From: Acidimicrobiaceae bacterium
GTDB lineage: Bacteria; Actinomycetota; Acidimicrobiia; Acidimicrobiales; Salinilacustritrichaceae
Assembly (NCBI GenBank): GCA_003476595.1
Contig: DMTU01000246.1
Span: forward strand, 5,391 to 27,820
Direction of reading: 5' to 3'
Length of the DNA: 22,430 bases
Position numbers and translations under genes: made by a program. Shown piece by piece: positions 7,759-16,178 of the stretch. Position 1 is the stretch's first letter. Each line of letters starts with the position of its first letter. The notes beneath the pieces are model-generated. The model ran no database searches, had not been told where the DNA came from, and saw only the letters and a list, made by a program, of their open reading frames with translations.

Positions 7759-7971
7759 CGCTCAAGCATGCCCCACGGCACCCGGCGACCCGTGCCCGGA
7801 CCACCAGTTCAAGCGGCTGCTTGTACCGGACGGTCGCGGTCCGGCCGAAGGGACCAAGGTCATCCAGCCCGGTTACCAACGGCAGTGATCGCTGCCCCTG
7901 GCCGGGCGCACGATCGTTGCGTCCGTGTGGGCGAGACCCGCCAGGGCACGGCAAGAGGAAAGAAGCGGATC
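7759..7971. promoter_or_regulatory. Divergent spacer between lipoprotein operon and CWB2 surface gene
   Basis: This 213-base non-coding stretch must hold promoters for both directions. Visible structure: CAAGC at 7810-7814 and GCTTG at 7819-7823 form an operator-like inverted repeat; CCGGAC at 7826-7831 and GTCCGG at 7839-7844 form a second hairpin. On the plus strand the purine-rich stretch AAGAGGAAAGAAG at 7953-7965 is the ribosome binding region for the ATG at 7972. I see no convincing -10/-35 pair and recognise no known riboswitch. Confidence 0.45.
7810..7844. repeat. Two adjacent small inverted repeats
   Basis: CAAGC-ggct-GCTTG (7810-7823) and CCGGAC-7 bases-GTCCGG (7826-7844) are separated by only two bases. 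They could be a regulator site and an RNA hairpin, or chance in GC-rich DNA. Confidence 0.35.
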
Positions 7972-10900
7972 ATGACTGGTCACAGCGCCTCCGGTTCGAC
8001 CGCCGCCAGCGGTCGAAGCCGGGGGCATCTTCGCGTCGGGGTGCTGGTCTTCGCGGTGCTCTCGATGCTCTTCACGCTCCCCGTCACAGCCGCTGGCCCC
8101 GGTAGCGGTGGCGGCGGCAGCGGCAGCGGTGGGGAGACCGGCGGCGAGGCCCCGGAGGACTACTCCGAGCTCGTCGTCGCCCTCCGAGACGAGTTCGGCC
8201 GACCTGAGCTCATCGGGCCGTACTGGTCGATCGAGCGCAGCGAGGGCGGGACGGCGACGGTCGTCCCCGAGTGGTGCGTGCAGCCCGTGTCCCCCGTGGC
8301 CATCCCACGCGTCGACTCGACGGTCAACCCCGTGGACGGCCGCACCGTGTGGCGCATCCCCCTCTACGCGGACGACATGACGCCCGGCGACCTGGACGAT
8401 CCCCCCACAGTCGAGGAGCTGGAGGCACTGGAGATCGAGGTCGAGGCGTGCGACCCGAAGGCCGAGTACGCGATGTACGTCGCCGAGGCCGAGCTCGAGC
8501 GGCTCAACATGGCCCGCACGCAGGAGGACCAGATCCTCCGCAAGATCGCCGACGTCGAGGAGCGGCTGATCGTCGCCGACGAGCTCACGCTCGACGGCGC
8601 GGGCCGACTGGTCATCGACGGCGCGATGGTGGATGCCGGCCCCGAGCACGCCGGCATGTTCCGGTCGCTCATGACCCTGGGCTACTGGCCCGGAACCCCG
8701 ACGGAGTACCTCACGGGCGCTGGCGGGTCCGTCGAGGTCGAGCCTCCCGAAGCATCGGGTCCGATCAGCGCCCAGGAGCTGGCTGCGGTCTCGATCGGTG
8801 CTGCGGCCAGCAAGTTCACGCCCATCTCCCTCGATGCCGTCGTGTACTACGTCGACAACGTCACCGGGTTGATGGCACCGCCCACCACGGTGGATGACGA
8901 ACCCGTGCCCGGCACGGTCTTGTTCCCCCAGCTCACGCTCGCGGAGGACGCCTACCCGGTCGATCAGGCCTGGCTGGACATGCGGGAGTTCACCTACACG
9001 CGGTCGGAGTTCTTCCCCGGCGCCGTGACCTCGCTCGACGTGCCCACCTTGACGTGGGAGACGGAACCCATCCTCGACGTGGTCGACTACACCAACCTGA
9101 CGCCGGCGATCGGTCACGACACGGAGCTCCACGGCATCGTGGCCTTCGCCCAGCTGGTCGAGGACGTCCGGGCGACGATCCTCTACTACCACGAGTACGA
9201 GGGCCTGGTCGGGTTCTACATGGACCCGCCACGGGTGAACACCATCGCGGCGCAGCTCGACAAGCTGAGCGCACCGGCCGTCGACCTCGGCCCCCTGCCG
9301 GCGTCGGTCGTGCAGACCGATGAGTTCCCCGTGTCGGCGTCGCTCTTCCTCCCGTGGGCGGCGACGGCCATCTCCGATGCTCGCCTGCGGGTGACCGTCG
9401 AGACGGACGCAGGTTTCGGTGAGCCGGGGACCGCACCAGTTCAGGTGACGGCGAGCGACGGTCAGGCCATGCCGTTCATGGTCGTAGATCGCGGTGACGA
9501 CCCTTCGGCGCTCGTCGGCTGGTGGGGCCCGGAGGGCGGTTTCCTCGTCGAGCCCGGGGACCAGGCCACGACCGACTTCACCGCCAGCATCCTGCGTGGT
9601 GCGCCGGCCGGGACCTATGGCGTCACCCTGGAGCTGGTCTCCGTCGGAAGCGGCGACGTGAAGGCCACCGACGGGCCAGCAATGATGGAGGTGCTGCCGC
9701 CGGCCCTCACCGCAACGTGGGTGTCGAACCCGGAGTACGTCACGCAGGGCACGTACGCCCCGCTCGTCGCGCGAGTCTTCAACCCGGAGCCGGCGCAGGC
9801 TGACCCCGGAGCAGAGGATCCGACGGCGGTGGAACCCGCCACCGGGCCGACGCTGCGGCTGACGGTGCGTCCCACCGGTGACCCCGCACTTCTCGAGGGC
9901 CACGGCGTGCGCCTCTACTGGGATGCCTACAGCATCCCGCTGGTGCTCACCGTCGAGGCAACCCCCGAGGGTGATGTCACCACGCTCCAGGGTGACTTCA
10001 CCCTCCCACCGCTCCCCCCCAAGGGCACGCTGCTCGACGGGGCGACCGAGCCGGCAACGGGCGTGGCGATGGTGACGGCGTACCTGATCAGCACCGGCGA
10101 GTACGACCCCATCGGCTGGTACGAGCTCGACATCGAGGTCTTGGCCGATGAGGCCGCTCCCGACGTCGGGCCGGCCGACATGACGGAGATGTACCTGGCG
10201 CCGGCGCCCACCCACGGCGGGCAGCCCGGTGCGTTCGGGATGACCATGACCACCGTCAGCCTCGGTGCTGACCCGGAGTTCCAGCTCGCCGTCACCGGCG
10301 ACACCTACGGGGTCATCCTCCAGTACCGGATGGAGCTGGACGGTGAGCCCTGGGCGATCCACGGCGGCGAAGAGGAGGAAGAGGTCGAGGTCGTCGAAGA
10401 GGGCGAGGACCTGGTGTGGACGATCTGCACCCCGCGGGTCGAGTGCACCGTCACCTTCGAGGACCTCGCCGACGGGGATTGGGAGTTCTTCGCCCGGGCG
10501 AAGCGCGGCGAGGACATCGAGACCCCGACCCCAGCCAGCATCGCCTGGACTGTCGACAGCACCACAGTCCCGACCATCCCCGGTGGTGGTGGCGGGACCG
10601 ATCCCACCACCACGACCACCACGACCGCACCCGCCGGGGGCGGTGGTGGCGGCGGCGGCGAGGTGCCCAGCGACGTCGTCATGACCGAGCTGGCCGGTGA
10701 CGACCGTGTCGCCACGGCGATCGAGGTGTCGGAGGACGAATTCCCGGCCAAGGCCGGAGCGGCCGTGCTGGCCAACGCCGGCGTGTTCGCCGACGCCCTG
10801 GCCGGCACCCCGCTGGCCGTGGCCGAGAACGCCCCGATGCTGCTCACCTACACCGGTGAGCTGGACAGCCGGGTGGCTGCGGAGCTGGACCGGGTGCTCA

Positions 10901-11553
10901 CGCCCGGTGCGACGGTGTTCCTCCTCGGAGGGACCGCGGCGCTCAGCGACACGGTCGAAGCGGCCGTCCTGCAGATGGGCTACGACGTCGTCCGGTACGG
11001 CGGCGGCGACCGCTACGCCACCTCGGTGGCCGTCGCGGAAGGCCTGGGCAACCCGACCACGGTGTTCCTGACCACCGGCCACAGCTTCGCCGACGGCCTC
11101 ACCGCCGGCACGGCTGCGGCAACGGTGGGCGGCGCGGTCCTGCTCACCGACGGTGACGCCATGGCGGCACCGGTGGTCGCACACCTCGCCGCCCACCCGG
11201 CCCAGGTCCGGTACGCCGTCGGCGGACCGGCCACCCGGGCCGACACGGGTGCCGAGGCGATCGCCGGTGCTGACCGGTTCGCCACGGCGGCGATGGTCGC
11301 CGGGACGTTCTTCCCGGCCCCGGCCTTCGTCGGCATGGCGAGCGGCGAGACCTTCCCCGACGCCCTCAGCGGCGGGGTCGCCTCGGCCATGCACGGCGGG
11401 CCGCTGATGCTCTCGGCGAGCAGCGCCCTGAGCACGGCGACCGCCGGGTACCTGACCGGCCACGCCGACACCATCGAGGAGGTGCAGTTCTACGGCGGAC
11501 CGGCGGCGCTCAGCCAGGCCGTCCGCGACGCCGTGGCCGTCAGCCTCGGCTGA
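7972..11553 (+). CDS. Secreted surface protein with Ig-like domain and three CWB2 cell-wall-binding repeats
   Basis: The 1193-residue protein starts at ATG 7972, just after a purine-rich ribosome binding region; the open frame upstream lacks any signal. Residues about 20-44 are a signal peptide ending TAAG, followed by a Gly/Ser linker. Residues about 60-780 match nothing I recognise and look like mixed beta-rich domains. Residues about 784-865 (YRMELDG...CTVTFEDLADGDWEFFARA...TPASIAWTVD) follow the bacterial Ig-like pattern; an unusual Glu run (GGEEEEE onward) sits inside it. A Gly and Thr linker (about 871-897) leads to three CWB2 (cell wall binding repeat 2) units filling residues about 904-1193, for example DRVATAIEVSEDEFP, GGDRYATSVAVAEGL and GADRFATAAMVAGTFF. 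CWB2 units anchor proteins to the cell wall in clostridia; the same role here is inferred. It is monocistronic, ending before a terminator hairpin. Confidence 0.9.
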   Translation: MTGHSASGSTAASGRSRGHLRVGVLVFAVLSMLFTLPVTAAGPGSGGGGSGSGGETGGEAPEDYSELVVALRDEFGRPELIGPYWSIERSEGGTATVVPEWCVQPVSPVAIPRVDSTVNPVDGRTVWRIPLYADDMTPGDLDDPPTVEELEALEIEVEACDPKAEYAMYVAEAELERLNMARTQEDQILRKIADVEERLIVADELTLDGAGRLVIDGAMVDAGPEHAGMFRSLMTLGYWPGTPTEYLTGAGGSVEVEPPEASGPISAQELAAVSIGAAASKFTPISLDAVVYYVDNVTGLMAPPTTVDDEPVPGTVLFPQLTLAEDAYPVDQAWLDMREFTYTRSEFFPGAVTSLDVPTLTWETEPILDVVDYTNLTPAIGHDTELHGIVAFAQLVEDVRATILYYHEYEGLVGFYMDPPRVNTIAAQLDKLSAPAVDLGPLPASVVQTDEFPVSASLFLPWAATAISDARLRVTVETDAGFGEPGTAPVQVTASDGQAMPFMVVDRGDDPSALVGWWGPEGGFLVEPGDQATTDFTASILRGAPAGTYGVTLELVSVGSGDVKATDGPAMMEVLPPALTATWVSNPEYVTQGTYAPLVARVFNPEPAQADPGAEDPTAVEPATGPTLRLTVRPTGDPALLEGHGVRLYWDAYSIPLVLTVEATPEGDVTTLQGDFTLPPLPPKGTLLDGATEPATGVAMVTAYLISTGEYDPIGWYELDIEVLADEAAPDVGPADMTEMYLAPAPTHGGQPGAFGMTMTTVSLGADPEFQLAVTGDTYGVILQYRMELDGEPWAIHGGEEEEEVEVVEEGEDLVWTICTPRVECTVTFEDLADGDWEFFARAKRGEDIETPTPASIAWTVDSTTVPTIPGGGGGTDPTTTTTTTAPAGGGGGGGGEVPSDVVMTELAGDDRVATAIEVSEDEFPAKAGAAVLANAGVFADALAGTPLAVAENAPMLLTYTGELDSRVAAELDRVLTPGATVFLLGGTAALSDTVEAAVLQMGYDVVRYGGGDRYATSVAVAEGLGNPTTVFLTTGHSFADGLTAGTAAATVGGAVLLTDGDAMAAPVVAHLAAHPAQVRYAVGGPATRADTGAEAIAGADRFATAAMVAGTFFPAPAFVGMASGETFPDALSGGVASAMHGGPLMLSASSALSTATAGYLTGHADTIEEVQFYGGPAALSQAVRDAVAVSLG

Positions 11554-11582
11554 CCACGGGCTGACCCTCCTCGGGTCACCAG

Positions 11583-11612
11583 ACGAGCGGGCACCTGCGG
11601 GTGCTCGCTCGT
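11583..11612 (+). terminator. Strong hairpin terminator after the CWB2 gene
   Basis: ACGAGCGGGCACC pairs with GGTGCTCGCTCGT over a TGCG loop. The stem has 13 base pairs with a single G-U. It lies 30 bases after the stop of the CWB2 gene. The T-run after it is very short, as is common in GC-rich actinobacteria, where such hairpins still terminate or protect the 3' end. Confidence 0.75.
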
Positions 11613-11676
11613 TCCGCGTCCCAGGATGGGACCTTCGGATGTGGTGCGGGCGGTCGTCGAGGCGCAGGATCAGGCC

Positions 11677-12516
11677 ATGACCACGTCCACCAGCACCTCG
11701 GACCTCTTCGAGTGGGACGGCCGGTGCCTCCACTACGAGACCTTCGGCACCGGCGACGACGTCGTGGTGCTGCTCCACGGGCTGCTCCTCAACACCAAGC
11801 TGAACCGGGGGTTCGCTCGCCGCCTGGCCGGTGGTGGCCGCCGGGTCGTGCTGCTCGACCTGCTCGGCCACGGGCAGAGCGACAAGCCCGTGCACGCTGC
11901 CGAGTACCGCTTCGACACCTACGTGGAGCAGGTCATCGCGCTGCTCGACCACCTCGAGGTGCCCCAGGCCGTCCTGGGCGGCGTGTCCCTCGGCGCCAAC
12001 GTCTCCCTCCTCGCCGCCACCACGCACCCCGAGCGGGTGCGGGCCTTGGTCGTCGAGATGCCCGTGCTGGAGTGGGCCGTCCCGGCCGCCGCGCTCACCT
12101 TCGTGCCCGTGCTGCTCACCACGCACTACGCCCGGCGTCCGCTCATCCCGATCACCGACCTGCTGCGTCGGCTGCCGCGGACGGGCATCGACGGGCTCGA
12201 CAGCGCGCTCGACGCGATCTCCCTGCCGCCCGACGTGGTCTCGGCGATCCTCCACGGCATCCTCGTCGGCCCCATCGCCCCCACCTACGACCGCCGGGCC
12301 GAGCTGGACCTGCCGGTGCTGGTGATCGGGCACCAGGCCGACCTCATCCACCCCTTCAGCGACGCCGAGAACCTCACCGAGCAGATCCCCGGCGCCCGCC
12401 TCGTCCGGGGCCTGATGCCCTTCGGGATGCGGGTCTTCCCCAAGCGCATGCTCGGCGAGGTCGAGGCCTTCCTCGACGAGACCGTCCCGGTGACCCGCAC
12501 GATCGCCACCACCTGA
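11677..12516 (+). CDS. Alpha/beta hydrolase-fold protein lacking the usual catalytic histidine
   Basis: The 279-residue protein has the alpha/beta hydrolase fold: oxyanion segment VVVLLHGLLL, strand 6 and the next turn LLDLLGHGQSDKP, and the nucleophile elbow GGVSLGANV with Ser104. A candidate acid is Asp222 in LVIGHQADLIHPF. In active relatives a histidine follows the last strand (typically GH). Here that place reads GLMPFGMRVFPKRML and has no histidine down to the C-terminus. It may thus be inactive, use another residue, or act as a binding protein. The start is ATG 11677, with AGGA 7 bases upstream; ATG 11626 is in frame but overlaps the post-terminator spacer. Its stop is 32 bases before aidB, which appears to have its own promoter. 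Confidence 0.85.
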   Translation: MTTSTSTSDLFEWDGRCLHYETFGTGDDVVVLLHGLLLNTKLNRGFARRLAGGGRRVVLLDLLGHGQSDKPVHAAEYRFDTYVEQVIALLDHLEVPQAVLGGVSLGANVSLLAATTHPERVRALVVEMPVLEWAVPAAALTFVPVLLTTHYARRPLIPITDLLRRLPRTGIDGLDSALDAISLPPDVVSAILHGILVGPIAPTYDRRAELDLPVLVIGHQADLIHPFSDAENLTEQIPGARLVRGLMPFGMRVFPKRMLGEVEAFLDETVPVTRTIATT

Positions 12517-12535
12517 CGGATCGGCCGAGGGTGCG

Positions 12536-12541
12536 TACCCT
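12536..12541 (+). promoter_or_regulatory. -10 element of a leaderless aidB promoter
   Basis: TACCCT fits the actinobacterial -10 pattern TAnnnT and ends exactly 7 bases before the GTG at 12549. That is the spacing at which transcription would begin on the start codon itself. No ribosome binding site precedes this GTG at a useful distance, which supports a leaderless transcript. A clear -35 is not visible. Confidence 0.55.
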
Positions 12542-12548
12542 CGATCGC

Positions 12549-14192
12549 GTGCTGACCGGATTCGACACCCACGAGGTCACCAACCAGCCGCCACCGCTCG
12601 AAGGCCACGACGTCTTCGGCTCCGACGTCGCCCTCGTCGACGCCGTCGCCCGCAGCGGCGGCGAGTGGGCGCTGGACGACCTCGCCACCCTCGGCCGTCT
12701 CGCCGGTTCGCCCGAGGCCATCGAGTGGGGCCGCCAGGCGAACCGCAACCCACCGGAGCTGCGCACGCACGACCGGTACGGCAACCGCCTCGACGTCGTC
12801 GACTACCACCCCGCCTACCACCAGCTGATGCGCACCGCGGTGGCCCACGGCCTCCATGCGGCGCCCTGGGCCGGCGAGCGCGCCGGCGCCCACGTGGCCC
12901 GGGCCGCCAAGGTCCTCACCTGGTACCAGGTCGACGGCGGCCACATCTGCCCGATCTCCATGACCTACTCGTCGGTGCCCGCGCTGCGGCACGAGCCCCG
13001 CCTGGCCGAGGTGTGGGAGCCCCGCCTCACCTCGCTCGAGTACGACCCGGCCAACCGCCCCGCCGGCGAGAAGTCCGGTGCGACCTGCGGCATGGCCATG
13101 ACCGAGAAGCAGGGCGGCTCAGACGTCCGGGCCAACACGACCACCGCGACCCCGGCTGACGACGGCTCGTACCGGCTCACCGGCCACAAGTGGTTCTGCT
13201 CGGCCCCCATGTGCGACGTGTTCCTCGTGCTGGCCCAGGCCCCGGGCGGCCTCACCTGCTTCCTCGTGCCCCGCTGGCGCCCGGACGGCACCCGCAACCC
13301 GGTCCGCATCCAGCGGCTGAAGGACAAGCTCGGCGACCGGTCGAACGCGTCGAGCGAGATCGAGCTGCTCGACACCTTCGGGGAGCGCATCGGCGAGGAG
13401 GGCCGCGGTGTCCGCACCATCATCGAGATGGTGAACCACACCCGGCTGGACTGCGTGCTCGGCGCCACCGCCATCCACCGCCAGGGCGTGGCCCAGGCCA
13501 CATGGCACGCCCACCACCGCGCCGCGTTCGGCGCCACGCTCGACCGCCAACCGCTGATGGCCAACGTGCTCGCCGACCTCGCCATCGAGTCCGAGGCGGC
13601 CACGCTCTCGGCCATCCGGTTGGCCCGGGCCTTCGATGCCCCGGCCGACGACGAGCACGAGCAGCTCATGAAGCGCCTGCTGACGCCGATCGTGAAGTAC
13701 TGGACCTGCAAGCGGGCGCCGATGCACACCGCCGAATCGCTGGAATGCCTGGGCGGCGCCGGCTACGTCGAGGAGTCCGACCTGCCACGCCTGTTCCGCC
13801 AGTCGCCGCTGAACGGCGTGTGGGAGGGGTCGGGCAACGTGATCTGCCTGGACGTGCTGCGAGCGGTCGGTCGGGCGCCCGAGACGCTCGACGCCTACTG
13901 GACCGAGGTCGATGCCGCCGCCGGCAGCGACCGCCGGTTCGACGCCGCCGCCGACGCGCTCCGCAAGGAGCTCGGTGACTTCGACGACATCGAGCTGCGA
14001 GCCCGGCGCCTCGTCGAGCAGATGGCGCTGCTGTTCCAGGCATCGCAGGTGCTGCAGCACTCGCCAGCCGCGGTTGCCGACGCGTTCGTGGCGTCACGGC
14101 TGGGCGACGACGGTCGCCTGGCGTTCGGGACGCTGCCGACCGGTGTCGCCCTCGACGAGGTCATCGACCGGGCCCGCCCCGTCCCGGCCTGA
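12549..14192 (+). CDS. aidB: AidB-type acyl-CoA dehydrogenase homologue (alkylation response)
   Basis: The 547-residue product aligns along its whole length with E. coli AidB as I know it. Shared segments include NQPPPLEGHDVF near the start, RNPPELRTHDRYGNRLD, the flavin-binding MTEKQGGSDVRANTT (from residue 184), the segment SYRLTGHKWFCSAP, RLKDKLGDRSNASSE, and LGGAGYVEESDLPRLFRQSP followed by WEGSGN (425-430). AidB is a FAD protein induced by alkylating agents. It binds DNA through a basic C-terminal part and is thought to shield DNA; its isovaleryl-CoA dehydrogenase activity is weak. Length is as expected. The start is GTG 12549, supported by the -10 element 7 bases upstream; GTG 12531 is in frame but its GAGG is directly adjacent. 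Its downstream convergent neighbour is a DNA photolyase-type gene, so DNA protection is a sensible shared theme. Confidence 0.92.
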   Translation: MLTGFDTHEVTNQPPPLEGHDVFGSDVALVDAVARSGGEWALDDLATLGRLAGSPEAIEWGRQANRNPPELRTHDRYGNRLDVVDYHPAYHQLMRTAVAHGLHAAPWAGERAGAHVARAAKVLTWYQVDGGHICPISMTYSSVPALRHEPRLAEVWEPRLTSLEYDPANRPAGEKSGATCGMAMTEKQGGSDVRANTTTATPADDGSYRLTGHKWFCSAPMCDVFLVLAQAPGGLTCFLVPRWRPDGTRNPVRIQRLKDKLGDRSNASSEIELLDTFGERIGEEGRGVRTIIEMVNHTRLDCVLGATAIHRQGVAQATWHAHHRAAFGATLDRQPLMANVLADLAIESEAATLSAIRLARAFDAPADDEHEQLMKRLLTPIVKYWTCKRAPMHTAESLECLGGAGYVEESDLPRLFRQSPLNGVWEGSGNVICLDVLRAVGRAPETLDAYWTEVDAAAGSDRRFDAAADALRKELGDFDDIELRARRLVEQMALLFQASQVLQHSPAAVADAFVASRLGDDGRLAFGTLPTGVALDEVIDRARPVPA

Positions 14193-14201
14193 GGGACCCG
14201 A

Positions 14202-15679
14202 TCAGAGGCGTCCGTCCCCGGCTGCCTCGATCACCTCAGCGGCCCGGGCCCGCACGTCGTCGAGGTCGGACAAGCGATCGAGGTTGGCCAGCGGCCGCGC
14301 CATCCGGTTGTTGCCGGCGAGCCGCTCGCGGTGCCGGGCGAGGAAGTCCCAGTAGAGGGTCGTGATCGGGCAGGCGTCCTCGCCGGTGCGCCGACGCGGG
14401 TCGTACCGGCAGCCGCCGCAGTAGTCGCTCATCCGGTTCACGTAGGCGCCGCCCGAGACGTAGGGCTTGGTCGCCATCCGCCCGCCGTCGGCCCACAGCG
14501 CCATGCCCATGACGTTGGGGACCATCACCCACTCGGCCGCGTCGATGTAGGTGTCCGACATCCAGTCCAGGACGTGGCGGGGGTGGACCCCGAGGAGGTT
14601 GGCCACGTTGGACAGCAGCATCATCCGGGGGATGTGGTGGACCCACGCCCGCTCGTGCAGGCCCTCGAAGGTGTCGCCATGCAGGCCATGTCGGTCGATG
14701 CCTCGCCGGTGAACATCGGCGGCAGATCGCCGTCGTGGCCGAGGGCGTTGCTGTCAGCGTGGTCCGGCCACAGCCAGTAGAGCCCCCACACGTACTCACG
14801 CCACCCGATGACCTGGCGGATGAACCCCTCGGCGCTGTTCAGCGGGACGGCCCCGGAGCGGTAGGCCTCCTCGACGCGGTCGCACACCTCGTCGGGCAGC
14901 AGCAGGCCGAGGTTCAGGTACGGGCTCAGCGTCGAGTGGGCGAGCGACCAGGACCGTGCGGTCATGGCGTCCTCGTAGGTCCCGAACCGCACCAGCTCGT
15001 GGTCGACGAAGTGGCGCAGTCGGGCGAGGGCGGCGCGGCGAGACGTCGCCCACCACCCCACCGGTTCCGCACCCTTGCCGTCGGGGAGCGAGGCGAGGAC
15101 CTCCTCGTCGACCCGGTCGAGGCGCGACGCCTGCGGCTCGGTGAAGATCGACGCGTCGTCGGGCGGAGGCTCCCGGTTGTCGGCATCCAGGTTCCAGCGA
15201 CCACCCACCGGCTGGTCGCCGTCCATGAGGTAGCCGAGCTCGGTCCGGGTCCAGCGGTAGAAGTCCTCCAGCTTGAGGCTGCGGCGACCCTCGGCCCACG
15301 TCGCGAGCTCGTCGTGGTGGCGCAGGAACTGGTTGGAGCGCACCTGCTCGATGCCGAGGCCCTCGCACAGCGCCCGTCCGGCCCGGGAGTTCGCCTCGGT
15401 GGCGATCACCCGGTCGGGTCGGTGCTCCTCCACGTGGTCCTCGATGCCGGCAGCCATGGTGGGTGCCCGCCGGAGGTCGACGTCGTAGCCGGCGTCGCGC
15501 AGCTCCTCCGCGAAGCGGCGCATGGCGGTGATCACGAGGTGCAGCCGCTGGACGTGGCGCTCCGGTCGCAGCAGCGCCTCGCTCTCCACGAGCAGGACGC
15601 GACACTCGCCCGGCTCGTGCGCGGCCAGCGCGCCGATGCGACGGTTGAGCTGGTCGCCGAAGACGAGCACGGTGTCCAC
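14202..15679 (-). pseudogene. Iron-sulfur (6-4)-type photolyase/cryptochrome homologue split by a one-base frameshift
   Basis: The N-terminal frame starts at GTG 15679 (VLVFGDQLN) and covers the antenna domain and most of the FAD domain (RQVIGWREYVWGLYW). It runs to STDMAC and then loses similarity, stopping at 14621-14623. The adjoining frame carries the rest: DTFEGLHERAWVHHIPRMM, WVMVPNVMGMALWADGG, KPYVSGGAYVNRMSDYCGGC and ACPITTLYWDFLARHRERL. The shift lies within 14673-14680 and is repaired by adding one base. With that base, Cys333 is 88 residues before the CGGC cysteines, followed by spacings of 3 and 13. This matches the four cluster ligands of Agrobacterium PhrB (Cys350, 438, 441, 454). 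It is either a real inactivating deletion or a sequencing error. A downstream ATG overlaps the premature stop as ATGA, so a two-piece product is conceivable but unlikely. Confidence 0.88.
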
Positions 15680-15755
15680 GGTCGGCCAGTCAACCGCGGC
15701 GCAGGCGGGACGTGACCGCGGTGCGGATCGAGCCCGGGTGCGTTAGACGTGCGCG
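15680..15755. promoter_or_regulatory. Divergent promoter spacer, photolyase versus DoxX-like gene
   Basis: Only 76 bases separate the two start codons and neither has a ribosome binding site. On the plus strand TTAGAC (15743-15748) ends 7 bases before ATG 15756. On the minus strand TTGACT ends 8 bases before GTG 15679. Both are imperfect -10-like elements at leaderless spacing. The promoters are an inference; the lack of ribosome binding sites is seen directly. Confidence 0.4.
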
Positions 15756-16178
15756 ATGGCCTCGAACCCCCTGCGCAGCGCGGCACGTCTGCTCCTCGGC
15801 GGGGCGCTCGTCTTCGCCGGCACCGCCCACCTCACCTCCGCGCGGGAGGAGTTCCAGGCCCAGGTCCCGGACTGGTTCCCGGTCGACGCCGATCTGGTCG
15901 TGCTCGCGTCCGGCGTCGTGGAGATCGGGCTCGGCGCGGCGCTGGTGGGCTGGCGTCGCCGGCGGGCCGAGGTCGGCCTTGCCACCGCGGCCTTCTTCGT
16001 CGCGATCTTCCCGGGCAACATCGCCCAGTACGTCGAGGGCACCGACGCGTTCGGGCTCGACTCCGACCGGGCCCGCCTGACCCGGCTGTTCTTCCAGCCC
16101 GTGCTCGTGGCCTGGGCGCTGTGGTCGACCGAGGCGTGGCGGATGCTCATGGACCGACGAGCGCGAGCGCTCGACTGA
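15756..16178 (+). CDS. DoxX-like small integral membrane protein
   Basis: The 140-residue protein has four hydrophobic segments: LLLGGALVFAGTAHL, LVVLASGVVEIGLGAALVGW, VGLATAAFFVAIFPGNIAQYV and LFFQPVLVAWALW. The order of features (AGTAHL, then the first loop with VPDWFP, then SGVVEIGLGA, then FPGNI) is that of the DoxX family of small four-helix proteins. Members are linked to quinone or redox functions, but the role of most is unknown. The start ATG 15756 appears leaderless. The last 32 bases overlap the end of the large convergent surface-protein gene, so the C-terminal DRRARALD is encoded in shared sequence. Confidence 0.8.
   Translation: MASNPLRSAARLLLGGALVFAGTAHLTSAREEFQAQVPDWFPVDADLVVLASGVVEIGLGAALVGWRRRRAEVGLATAAFFVAIFPGNIAQYVEGTDAFGLDSDRARLTRLFFQPVLVAWALWSTEAWRMLMDRRARALD

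Noticed and set aside
7849..7900. Possible riboswitch or BldD-type operator upstream of the CWB2 gene (GGTTACCAACGGCAGTGA region)
   Set aside because: The spacing does not match the BldD consensus, and no known riboswitch core could be recognised.
7873..12351. A 1492-codon open frame on the minus strand opposite the CWB2 and hydrolase genes
   Set aside because: It is the low-complexity Arg/Gly/His/Asp-rich shadow expected from GC-rich third positions. The plus-strand frames carry clear domains over the same span.
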